The notes beneath the pieces are model-generated. The model was not told the origin of the DNA and did not search any database. It worked only from the letters and a program-made list of their open reading frames with translations. A stretch of 64,000 nucleotides of DNA, taken from the NCBI RefSeq assembly GCF_012641435.1, contig NZ_JABAIJ010000008.1, positions 186,001-250,000 of the forward strand, read 5' to 3'. The DNA is from Rhizobium sp. P38BS-XIX (GTDB taxonomy: Bacteria > Pseudomonadota > Alphaproteobacteria > Rhizobiales > Rhizobiaceae). Position numbers and translations under genes: made by a program. Positions within the stretch are counted from its first letter, which is position 1, and every line of letters begins with the position of its first letter. Shown here in pieces: positions 25,800 to 33,531 of the stretch.

Positions 25800-26816
25800 A
25801 TGTATAAATCATTGACGAGAAAAGTGTTTTTTGCTGCTGCCGGTCTGGCCGCTGCGATCATGGCGGCCGGGCCTGCCAGCGCGCTCGACAAGGTGACCTA
25901 TGGAACGAACTGGCTCGCCCAGGCGGAACATGGCGGCTTCTATCAGGCAGTCGCCGACGGAACCTATAAAAAATACGGCCTCGACGTCACCATCGTACAG
26001 GGCGGCCCCAATGCCGCCAACCAGGCGCTCCTGGTGTCTGGCAAGCTGGATTTCTACATGGGCAGCCCGCAGCAGGAGATCGATGCGGTCAAGCAGGGAA
26101 TCCCGATCGTCGATATCGCGGCCATCTTCCAGAAGGATCCGCAGGTACTGATCGCCCACCCGGATGCCGGTGTGGAGAAATTCGAGGATCTCGCAAAGCT
26201 GCCGACGCTGTTTCTGAGCAAGGATGGCTACGTCACCTATTTCGAATGGATGAAGGCAAACTTCCCCGGCTTCAAGGACGAGCAGTTCAAGCCCTATAAT
26301 TTCAGCCCGGCACCTTTCCTTGCGGACAAGCAGTCTGCGCAGCAGGGATACGTCACCTCCGAACCTTATGAGATCGAGAAGCAGGCCGGCTGGAAGCCGA
26401 AGGTCTTCCTGATCGCCGATGCGGGCTACTCGCCCTATTCGACGATGATCACCACGCAGAAGGCACTCGTCGATAAAAACCCCGATCTGGTGCAGCGTTT
26501 CGTCAACGCTTCGCTCGATGGCTGGTACAACTATCTCTATGGCGACAACAAAGCGGCCAACGATCTGATCAAGAAGGACAATCCCGACATAACGGATGGC
26601 CAGATCGCCTATTCCATCTCCCAGATGAAGGAACATGGAATCGTCGAATCCGGCGACGCTCTCGACAAGGGCATCGGCTGCATCACCGAAGCTCACTACA
26701 AGAAGTTCTTCGACGAAATGGTGCAGATCAAGGTTTTCGACGCTGACGTCGACTATAAGAAGGCCTTCGACACGCAGTTTGTCTGCAAGGGCGTCGGCAT
26801 GTCGCTCAAGAAGTAA
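25800..26816 (+). CDS. NMT1/ThiY-type periplasmic substrate-binding protein
   Basis: A 338-residue ABC binding protein. The signal peptide is residues 1-29 (KVFFAAAGLAAAIMAAGPASA). The mature part, LDKVTYGTNWLAQAEHGGFYQAVADGTYKKYGLDVTIVQGGPN, is the NMT1/SsuA/ThiY opening, with a conserved GxxQQEIDAVKQG ligand-site region. Relatives import hydroxymethylpyrimidine, taurine, riboflavin or aliphatic sulfonates. A stem-loop follows the stop. First gene of the operon SBP-ATPase-permease-deaminase-FAD oxidase-oxidoreductase. Confidence 0.87.
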   Translation: MYKSLTRKVFFAAAGLAAAIMAAGPASALDKVTYGTNWLAQAEHGGFYQAVADGTYKKYGLDVTIVQGGPNAANQALLVSGKLDFYMGSPQQEIDAVKQGIPIVDIAAIFQKDPQVLIAHPDAGVEKFEDLAKLPTLFLSKDGYVTYFEWMKANFPGFKDEQFKPYNFSPAPFLADKQSAQQGYVTSEPYEIEKQAGWKPKVFLIADAGYSPYSTMITTQKALVDKNPDLVQRFVNASLDGWYNYLYGDNKAANDLIKKDNPDITDGQIAYSISQMKEHGIVESGDALDKGIGCITEAHYKKFFDEMVQIKVFDADVDYKKAFDTQFVCKGVGMSLKK

Positions 26817-26822
26817 GGCACT

Positions 26823-26853
26823 CGGCCTCCCGCCCCTGCGGTAGGGAGAGCCG
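26823..26853 (+). other. Stem-loop between binding-protein and ATPase genes
   Basis: CGGC+CTCCC (26823-26831) pairs with GGGAG+GCCG (26844-26853), nine pairs with one bulged A and a 12-base loop. It starts six bases after the binding-protein stop codon and lacks a U-run. Consistent with an attenuating or protective hairpin that favours binding-protein expression. Confidence 0.65.
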
Positions 26854-26875
26854 GCAAAGCGCAGGTTGAGACACG

Positions 26876-27694
26876 ATGTCGGATATCCAAACGATGACCA
26901 TGACTCAGACGCGTCAGCGCCCGCTCGTCATCATGGAGCAGGTCTCCAAGGTCTTCTCCAACGGCACGCTGGCGCTCTCGGGCATGTCGATCAATGTCGA
27001 AAGCGGCGAGTTCATCAGTCTTCTCGGTCCGTCCGGATGTGGAAAATCGACGGCCTTGCGGATCATTGCCGGGCTCGGCGGCGCCTCCAGCGGTAAGATC
27101 GATTGGCCGAGTTCGCGCATCAATGCAAAGGGTCTGCCGGAGGGTGACATCAGCTTCGTGTTCCAGGAGCCGACGCTGCTGCCATGGAAGACGGTGTTCG
27201 GCAATGTTCATCTGCCGCTGAAGCTGCGGGGCGTGTCGAAGGCGGCGGCGCGCGAGCAGATCATGGAAACGCTGGCCACTGTCGGTCTCCAGGACTTTGC
27301 CGAGGCCTATCCGCGAGAGCTTTCCGGCGGCATGAAGATGCGGGTTTCCATCGCTCGCGCACTGGTGACAAAGCCGAAACTGCTGCTGATGGACGAGCCC
27401 TTCGCTGCGCTTGACGAAATTACCCGGCAGAAGCTGAACGACGATGTTCTCAGCCTATGGCAGAAGACCGGCATCACCGTCATCTTCGTCACGCATTCCG
27501 TCTACGAATCCGCCTATCTCTCCAACCGTATCGTCGTCATGAAGGCGCGGCCGGGCCGTGTCCATACCGATTTTCCGCTGCAGACCAGCGGCGAGCGCGA
27601 TCCGCTTTATCGCTCGTCCGAAGAATATCGTCAGGTGTGCGAAAAGGTATCCCGCTCTCTGATCGAGGCCATCGGCTGGCAGGAGGTCCATTGA
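26876..27694 (+). CDS. ABC transporter ATPase (SsuB/TauB-like)
   Basis: A 272-residue ATPase. Walker A is LGPSGCGKSTALRIIAG (about residue 53), the Q-loop is VFQEPTLLPWKTV, the signature is LSGGMKMRVSIARAL and Walker B is LLLMDEPFAALDE, with H-loop FVTHSVYESAYLS. This subgroup serves NMT1-type importers. Its stop overlaps the permease start (TGATG). The first ~15 residues (MSDIQTMTMTQTRQRP) precede the conserved domain and could include an alternative start. Confidence 0.9.
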   Translation: MSDIQTMTMTQTRQRPLVIMEQVSKVFSNGTLALSGMSINVESGEFISLLGPSGCGKSTALRIIAGLGGASSGKIDWPSSRINAKGLPEGDISFVFQEPTLLPWKTVFGNVHLPLKLRGVSKAAAREQIMETLATVGLQDFAEAYPRELSGGMKMRVSIARALVTKPKLLLMDEPFAALDEITRQKLNDDVLSLWQKTGITVIFVTHSVYESAYLSNRIVVMKARPGRVHTDFPLQTSGERDPLYRSSEEYRQVCEKVSRSLIEAIGWQEVH

Positions 27695-28560
27695 TGAGCG
27701 AGAGTACCAGCCTGTCGGCCACTCTGCCCGCCAAACCGGATGAGGCGCAACCGATCACCACCGCCGCCACGCGCAGCCTCGAACGCACGCTGGGTGTCTT
27801 CGTGCCGGTAGTAACCGTTGTCGTGCTTCTCCTGCTCTGGCAGCTTCTGGTCGTCGGCGCCGACATCCCGCAATATATCCTGCCGAGCCCGATTGCTGTT
27901 GCCAAGGCGCTTGTCTCCGACTGGGGCATTCTTTGGCCTGCTCTGTGGGTCACGACGGAGATCACCTTCATATCACTGATCCTGGCACTGATTGGCGGCG
28001 TCGGTTTTGCTATTTTCCTCGTCCAGTCTCGCTGGATCGAGCTCGCCTTTTATCCTCTCGCCGTCATTCTGCAGGTCACGCCGATCGTCGCGATCGCGCC
28101 GCTGATCCTGATCTATGCGCCAACCCGCGAAGCGGCCCTGTTGATCTGCGGCTTCCTCGTTGCCTTCTTCCCCATTCTCTCCAACATGGTGCAGGGATTG
28201 AAGAGCGTCGATCACAACCTCCTCAATCTCTTCGATCTCTATGGCGCATCACGCTGGCAGGCATTGCTGCATCTGAAATTGCCGGCTGCACAGCCCTACT
28301 TCATGACCGGGTTGAGAATTGGCGGCGGCCTGTCGCTGATCGCCTCTGTCGTCGCGGAGTTTGCCGCCGGCTCTGGCGGTCCGAATTCCGGGCTCGCGTT
28401 CCGCTTGCTGGAAGCGCAGTACCGCCAGAACATGCCACGTCTCTTTGCCGCTCTCTTGCTGTTGTCGGCGCTGGGCGTCGCCATCTTCGCTCTTACCTCA
28501 TTCATCTCATGGCTGAGCCTTCATCGCTGGCATGAGAGCAGCCTCAAGCGGGAAAACTAA
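27694..28560 (+). CDS. ABC transporter permease (SsuC/ThiX-like)
   Basis: A 288-residue BPD_transp_1 permease. After a ~30-residue soluble N-terminus (MSESTSLSATLPAKPDEAQ), TM1 is VFVPVVTVVVLLLLWQLLVV, followed by five more segments. The EAA loop is LYGASRWQALLHLKLPAAQPYF. ATG 27694 overlaps the ATPase stop; the open frame from 27457 is a shadow of the ATPase. The stop overlaps the deaminase start (TAATG), so enzyme and transporter genes are co-translated. Confidence 0.9.
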   Translation: MSESTSLSATLPAKPDEAQPITTAATRSLERTLGVFVPVVTVVVLLLLWQLLVVGADIPQYILPSPIAVAKALVSDWGILWPALWVTTEITFISLILALIGGVGFAIFLVQSRWIELAFYPLAVILQVTPIVAIAPLILIYAPTREAALLICGFLVAFFPILSNMVQGLKSVDHNLLNLFDLYGASRWQALLHLKLPAAQPYFMTGLRIGGGLSLIASVVAEFAAGSGGPNSGLAFRLLEAQYRQNMPRLFAALLLLSALGVAIFALTSFISWLSLHRWHESSLKREN

Positions 28561-29873
28561 TGTCCCACGCCTTCATGTCGCCACCGAATGCCGCCCGCTT
28601 CGTGCTGAGCAATGCCACAGTTCCCGCCGTGACGCTCTCCGGCTTCAAGGCCGCTGCCAGTGAAGGTCTCGTCAAAGCCGATATTGTCGTTGCCGATGGT
28701 CTTGTCAGCGATATCCGCGCCCCCGGTACGGCGCCGGCCGAGTATGCCAAGGTCGATATGCGCGACGGCATGGTCTGGCCGACCTTTGCCGACATGCACA
28801 CCCACCTCGACAAGGGTCACATCTGGGAGCGGCGCGCCAACCCCGACGGCAGCTTCATAGGGGCGCTCGATGCCGTTCGCACCGACCGTGAGGCCAACTG
28901 GTCCGCCGAGGATGTCCGCAAGCGCATGGAGTTTTCGCTGCGCTCGGCTTATGCCCATGGCACCGGCCTGATCCGCACCCACCTTGATTCACTGGCACCG
29001 CAGCACCGCATTTCCTTCGAGGTTTTCACTTCTGTTCGCGAGGCATGGAAGGACAAGATCGCGCTCCAGGCCGTCGCCCTCTTTCCGCTCGACAGCATGG
29101 TGGACGATGCCTTTTTCGCCGATCTGCTTCGCGTCGTTCGGGAAGCAGATGGCCTGATGGGTGGAGTGACGCAGCTGAACCCGGAACTCGACGCGCAGCT
29201 GGATAAACTGATCCGCGCAGCCGCCGACAACGGCCTCGACATCGATCTGCATGTCGACGAGACGGAAGACAAGCAGGTGCTGACGCTGAAGTCGATCGCC
29301 GAAGCCGTGCTTCGCAACGGCTTTACAGGCAAGGTGACCGCCGGCCATTGCTGCTCGCTTGCCCGACAGGACGAGGATGTCGCGCGCAGCACCATCGATC
29401 TCGTCGCCAATGCCGGGATTTCCATCGTCTCGCTGCCGATGTGCAATATGTATCTTCAGGACCGCCACCCCGGCCGCACGCCGCGCTGGCGTGGCGTCAC
29501 CCTTCTGCACGAGCTTGCCGCCGCCGGCGTGCCAACAGCCGTCGCCTCCGACAATACCCGTGACCCATTCTACGCCTATGGCGATCTCGATCCGGTCGAG
29601 GTGTTCCGCGAGGCTGTGCGCATCCTCCATCTCGACCACCCGCTGGATACGGCGGCAAGGGTCGTCACCACCTCGCCCGCAGCCATTGTCGGCCGCCCGG
29701 ATATCGGGCGCATCGCCGTCGGCAGCCCGGCCGATCTCGTGCTTTTCAGCGCAAGGCGCTGGAGCGAATTTCTTTCCCGTCCGCAGTCCGACCGTGTCGT
29801 CCTGCGCAAGGGCAAAGTGATCGACCGCAGTCTGCCGGATTATCGTGAACTCGACAGCGTCATTGGAGCCTGA
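28560..29873 (+). CDS. Cytosine-deaminase-like amidohydrolase
   Basis: A 437-residue amidohydrolase of the CodA/isoprene deaminase branch. Metal-site HxH is in FADMHTHLDKGHIW, then HVDETEDKQVLTL and TAGHCCSLAR supply His ligands, and VASDNTRDPFYAYGDLDPVEVF carries the catalytic Asp with the CodA-type 'DNxRDPFY' loop. It probably deaminates or hydrolyses a cyclic amidine/amide taken up by the adjacent importer. ATG 28560 overlaps the permease stop; the next gene starts two bases after its stop. Cytosine itself is only one possibility. Confidence 0.83.
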   Translation: MSHAFMSPPNAARFVLSNATVPAVTLSGFKAAASEGLVKADIVVADGLVSDIRAPGTAPAEYAKVDMRDGMVWPTFADMHTHLDKGHIWERRANPDGSFIGALDAVRTDREANWSAEDVRKRMEFSLRSAYAHGTGLIRTHLDSLAPQHRISFEVFTSVREAWKDKIALQAVALFPLDSMVDDAFFADLLRVVREADGLMGGVTQLNPELDAQLDKLIRAAADNGLDIDLHVDETEDKQVLTLKSIAEAVLRNGFTGKVTAGHCCSLARQDEDVARSTIDLVANAGISIVSLPMCNMYLQDRHPGRTPRWRGVTLLHELAAAGVPTAVASDNTRDPFYAYGDLDPVEVFREAVRILHLDHPLDTAARVVTTSPAAIVGRPDIGRIAVGSPADLVLFSARRWSEFLSRPQSDRVVLRKGKVIDRSLPDYRELDSVIGA

Positions 29874-29874
29874 C

Positions 29875-31284
29875 ATGCCGGATTATCAGCGCATCAAGAA
29901 AGAACTCGAAGGTATCGCCATCGAAGACAATCCGGCGCTCGTGCGCCAGAAGAGCCGCGATTTCTACTGGTATTCGCCGATCCTGAAAGCTCAGCTCGAC
30001 ACTGTGACGGCCGATCTCGTCGTCACGCCGAAGACCGAGGAAGAGGTGATCCGTATCCTGAAGGTCGCCTATGCGCATGACGTACCGGTCACGCCGCGCG
30101 GCGCGGGCACCGGCAATTACGGTCAGGCGATGCCGCTGTCCGGTGGCATCGTGCTCAACCTCGCCGCCATGAACAAGGTCAAGGAGATCCATCCCGGCCG
30201 TGTCATCTGCGAGCCTGGCATCGTCATTGCCGAACTCGATCGCCAGACCAAGGCCCATTCGGGGCAGGAGTTGCGTTTTCACCCCTCGACTGCGCAAACG
30301 GCGACCATCGGCGGCTTCATTGCCGGCGGTTCCGGCGGCGTCGGCTCGATAACCTGGGGTGGCCTGCGCGATCTCGGCAATATCCTGCGGCTGCGTGTCG
30401 TGACGATGGAGGCGGAACCCCGCATTCTCGATCTCACCGGCTGGGACCTGACCAAGGTCAGCCATGCCTATGGCACCAACGGCATCATCACCGAGATCGA
30501 AATGCCGCTGGCACCGGCCTATGACTGGGTCGACGTGCTGGTCAGCTATGACGACTTCATGGATGCCGTACGCTTTTCCGATGCGCTCGCCAAATGCAAC
30601 GGCATTCTCGTCAAGGAAATCGCGCCGATCGCCGCGCCCATTCCGTACGACTATTTTGCCCGCCACAAACCCTATATCCGGCAGGGGCAATCGATCGTCG
30701 CGCTGATGATCGCGCCGCATGCCATGGACCCCTTCATCGCCTTTACCCGGCAGCAGAAAGGCGAGATCACCTTCCGCTCCGACAAGGTGGAAAGCATGAA
30801 GGGCATCCCACACGCCTATGAGCTCGCCTGGAACCACACGACCCTGCGCGCCATCAAGGTCGATCCGTCGATCACCTATCTACAGGTTCAGTATCCGGGA
30901 CCGGATCACGTCGCCAAGGTCCAGAAGATGGTCGAACTCTTCGGCGACGAGGTGCCCGGCCATCTCGAATTCATCAAGTTCGACGGGCAGATCCAGTGCG
31001 CCGGCCTGCCGCTAGTGCGCTATACATCGGAGGCACGGCTCGAGGAGATCATCAGGATTCACCAGGATCATGGCTGCCCGATCTTCAACCCGCATCGCTA
31101 TACGCTGGAGGAAGGCGGCATGAAGCAGACGGATGCCGTCCAGCTTGCCTTCAAGAAGGAGACCGACCCGAAGGGCCTGCTCAACCCTGGCAAGATGATC
31201 GCCTGGGACGATCCGAATTTCGACTTCAAATCCGGCAAGAACTATCTCTTCCCGGGCCTTGCGGCGCTGATGGAGGCCTCATGA
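29875..31284 (+). CDS. FAD-linked oxidase (GlcD/FAD_binding_4 family)
   Basis: A 469-residue FAD-dependent oxidoreductase of the VAO/PCMH fold. The FAD-binding stretch reads TPRGAGTGNYGQAMPLSGGIVLNLAAMNKV (about residues 75-105), followed by RFHPSTAQTATIGGFIAGGSGGVGSITWGGLRD. It ends FNPHRYTLEEGGMKQ...DPKGLLNPGKMIAW, the usual 'NPGK' tail. It oxidises a hydroxy-acid-like or C-H substrate. ATG 29875 is one base after the deaminase stop. Next gene overlaps by ATGA, so it belongs to the same operon. Confidence 0.87.
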   Translation: MPDYQRIKKELEGIAIEDNPALVRQKSRDFYWYSPILKAQLDTVTADLVVTPKTEEEVIRILKVAYAHDVPVTPRGAGTGNYGQAMPLSGGIVLNLAAMNKVKEIHPGRVICEPGIVIAELDRQTKAHSGQELRFHPSTAQTATIGGFIAGGSGGVGSITWGGLRDLGNILRLRVVTMEAEPRILDLTGWDLTKVSHAYGTNGIITEIEMPLAPAYDWVDVLVSYDDFMDAVRFSDALAKCNGILVKEIAPIAAPIPYDYFARHKPYIRQGQSIVALMIAPHAMDPFIAFTRQQKGEITFRSDKVESMKGIPHAYELAWNHTTLRAIKVDPSITYLQVQYPGPDHVAKVQKMVELFGDEVPGHLEFIKFDGQIQCAGLPLVRYTSEARLEEIIRIHQDHGCPIFNPHRYTLEEGGMKQTDAVQLAFKKETDPKGLLNPGKMIAWDDPNFDFKSGKNYLFPGLAALMEAS

Positions 31285-31862
31285 AGGTTCTCGTCCTTCA
31301 TTCCCATCCCGTCGAAGAGAGCTTTGGCGGCGCATTGCATAGACAGACGATCGAGAGCCTGAAGCGTGCCGGACATGAGGTCGACGACTGCAACCTCTAT
31401 GAGGAGGGTTTTGATCCCGTCCTGTCACGCCATGATCGGTTGATCTATCACGACTATCCGGAAAATACCGAGACGCTGAAACCCTATGTCGAACGCTTGG
31501 AACGCACCGAGGCGCTCGTGATCGTCACTCCGGTCTGGAATTTCGGTTTTCCGGCCATCCTTAAAGGCTACTTCGATCGCGTATGGCTTCCCGGTGTCTC
31601 CTTCGAACTCGTCGATGGCAAGGTGCGCTCCAAGTTGCAGCATATACGAAAGCTCGGTGCTGTGCTGACCTATGGCGCCGACCCGTTCCGCGCCTTCGTC
31701 GCCGGCAATCCGCCGAAGAAGATCGTCAAGCGCGTGCTGCGTGCGCAGATCAAACCGTTCGCCCCCATCGTGTTTCTCGCCCATTACGACATGAACCGAT
31801 CGACCGATCTGACCAGACAGCGGTTTCTCGACAAGGTGCGCCAGAAAATGACGACGTTCTAA
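31281..31862 (+). CDS. Flavodoxin-fold NAD(P)H-dependent oxidoreductase
   Basis: A 193-residue Flavodoxin_2/KefF-NQO1-type protein. MKVLVLHSHPVEESFGGALHR is the FMN phosphate-binding strand, and TPVWNFGFPAILKGYFDRVWLPGVSF is the flavin isoalloxazine loop typical of the family. It reduces quinones or flavins with NAD(P)H. ATG 31281 overlaps the preceding stop (ATGA); the open frame from 30996 is a shadow. Last gene of the NMT1-importer operon. It may recycle the FAD oxidase product or supply reducing power. Confidence 0.87.
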   Translation: MKVLVLHSHPVEESFGGALHRQTIESLKRAGHEVDDCNLYEEGFDPVLSRHDRLIYHDYPENTETLKPYVERLERTEALVIVTPVWNFGFPAILKGYFDRVWLPGVSFELVDGKVRSKLQHIRKLGAVLTYGADPFRAFVAGNPPKKIVKRVLRAQIKPFAPIVFLAHYDMNRSTDLTRQRFLDKVRQKMTTF

Positions 31863-31909
31863 GGCGCCGCCTGAACGGCAACCACAGCCCTTGGCGACCG
31901 CCTTCGGTT

Positions 31910-32719
31910 TTACGCGATCACCGGATATCCAAGCCGGGTGGCATAGTCGTCCAGCGACTTCAGCCGCTCGTAATCGGTGTCACTCAAAACATGGATATTC
32001 TTGAGCGAAAGCATATTGCGGGCCTCAGCGAGTTGCGGTGAAGCAATCGCTGCAAAAAGTGCGCTCCGCAAAAGGCCAACCTCTTCATCGGAGGCATCGA
32101 GCCTCGTGATGAAGGGCAATCCCGGGCCGGAAGGCGTCTCCGTCAGGATCTTGATCCCGTCCAGCCTCTGTGGGTCGAAACGCGAGATGTTTCCGAAGGT
32201 GACGCAATCGATCGCCGCAAGATCGGCATCGCCGGTCTTGACGGCAGAGAGACTGGCATCGTGACTGCCGCTTTGCAGGACGGAGGAGAAATACTTTCCC
32301 TCAGTTGCGTGGGGCGCGATCAACGCGCGAAGCAGATTGTAACCTGAGTTGCTCTCTGTCTGATTGATGGCAACCCTGGCCCCACGAGTGTCCAGTATAT
32401 CCTGATATCGGCTATCGTCTCGAACGATGACGAAGCTGCGCATATTCGGCCCTTCGCATCCCGGATAGCCGTATTCGGGTGTCGCGACCAGACGCACGCG
32501 CCCGCGCAGCTTCGATACGTAAGGATATCCGCATGTCTGAGACAAAACGAGGCCGGGGCTGAGCCATGCTTCATCATAGCTGACGGATTGGTCCAGAGCC
32601 TCGGGCACATCGCCCAAGCCATCCGCTCGAAGCCTGTCACGCACAAAGAACCAGAGATCCTCCGTCGCCTGCTGAAGCGGTGCGAAATTGGCGTACATCT
32701 GGATGCTTGCAATGGTCAT
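31910..32719 (-). CDS. PhnD-like substrate-binding protein lacking a signal peptide
   Basis: A 269-residue protein similar to the phosphate/phosphite/phosphonate binding-protein family. Landmarks are SFVIVRDDSRYQDILDTRGARVAINQTESNSGYNLLRALI and VLQSGSHDASLSAVKTGDADLAAIDCVTFG, matching the PhnD hinge and ligand-site pattern. The N-terminus (MTIASIQMYANFAPLQQATEDLW) is not a signal sequence, so it is probably cytoplasmic. No permease or ATPase gene adjoins it. It may be a sensor or an enzyme-like relative rather than a transporter component. Confidence 0.7.
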   Translation of the reverse strand: MTIASIQMYANFAPLQQATEDLWFFVRDRLRADGLGDVPEALDQSVSYDEAWLSPGLVLSQTCGYPYVSKLRGRVRLVATPEYGYPGCEGPNMRSFVIVRDDSRYQDILDTRGARVAINQTESNSGYNLLRALIAPHATEGKYFSSVLQSGSHDASLSAVKTGDADLAAIDCVTFGNISRFDPQRLDGIKILTETPSGPGLPFITRLDASDEEVGLLRSALFAAIASPQLAEARNMLSLKNIHVLSDTDYERLKSLDDYATRLGYPVIA

Positions 32720-32976
32720 CTTGTGTCTCTGGCTAAGGGATTGAATGCGACGAAGTTGCCGACAGCCTCATCATGTCTCGGCCGCTTTTGCAACCTCGCT
32801 TAGCGACACCGAATCGCCGTCTTCAGACGCAGTGCCGACACCGTCACAACAGACTTGGCCGGCGATACAATGCGTTACAAAAACACACCTATCCGGACAC
32901 ATCCCTTATTCATGGCGCTGTTCAACTGACGGAACACTCAAACACGCACTCGTGCGATTTTTAGAAAGGCAATCCG

Positions 32977-33384
32977 ATGAGCATGTCCAAAACCCGCATT
33001 CTGTCCCTCACGCTAGCCCTGATCGCCGGCTCCATCACGGTCAGCCCGCTCGCCGCTGCCGAGCAGGCACTGAAGCGAACCGACCTCGTGAAGGGCGATG
33101 TCGATGCGGCAGGCTATGAGGTCGTGCAGGTCCTCGTTGGCTTTGCACCGGGCCAGACCGCCGGAAGCCATCACCATCCCGGCGTTGAAATCGCCCATGT
33201 GACGAAGGGAACGCTCGAGTACAGCCTTCAAGGCAAAGCACCAGTGATCGTAAAGACGGGTCAATCCCTTTATATCCCGTCGGGCGTGGTCCACTCGGTT
33301 CGCAATGTCGGTGATGGCGAGGCAACAGAGCTTGCCACCTATATCGTACGCAAGGGCGAGACCTTGCTCGTGCCGGTCAAGTGA
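32977..33384 (+). CDS. Exported small cupin protein
   Basis: A 135-residue protein with a signal peptide (MSMSKTRILSLTLALIAGSITVSPLAAA, cleavage near 27). A cupin barrel follows: GSHHHPGVEIAHVTKGTLEY (metal-binding His pair and Glu) and LYIPSGVVHSVRN (last His). Secreted cupins of this type occur singly in many proteobacteria with unknown substrates. AAAGG precedes the ATG. The divergent gap to the PhnD-like gene (32720-32976) shows no clear operator. Confidence 0.83.
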   Translation: MSMSKTRILSLTLALIAGSITVSPLAAAEQALKRTDLVKGDVDAAGYEVVQVLVGFAPGQTAGSHHHPGVEIAHVTKGTLEYSLQGKAPVIVKTGQSLYIPSGVVHSVRNVGDGEATELATYIVRKGETLLVPVK

Positions 33385-33531
33385 GCCCCAAGCGCGCGGC
33401 AACCCACAAGTCGTCGCGCGCTTCGCTGGGAGGGGTGCACATCGACGACGCGAGCGCGCGGATCGTCGCAGGTCATTGACCGGCGGCCGGTTTGGCACAA
33501 TTGAGGGCTGGAACGAACGACTGGAGATATC

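Noticed and set aside
31885..31905. Possible terminator between the convergent oxidoreductase and PhnD-like genes
   Set aside because: Only a four-base ACCG/CGGT stem followed by four T; too weak.
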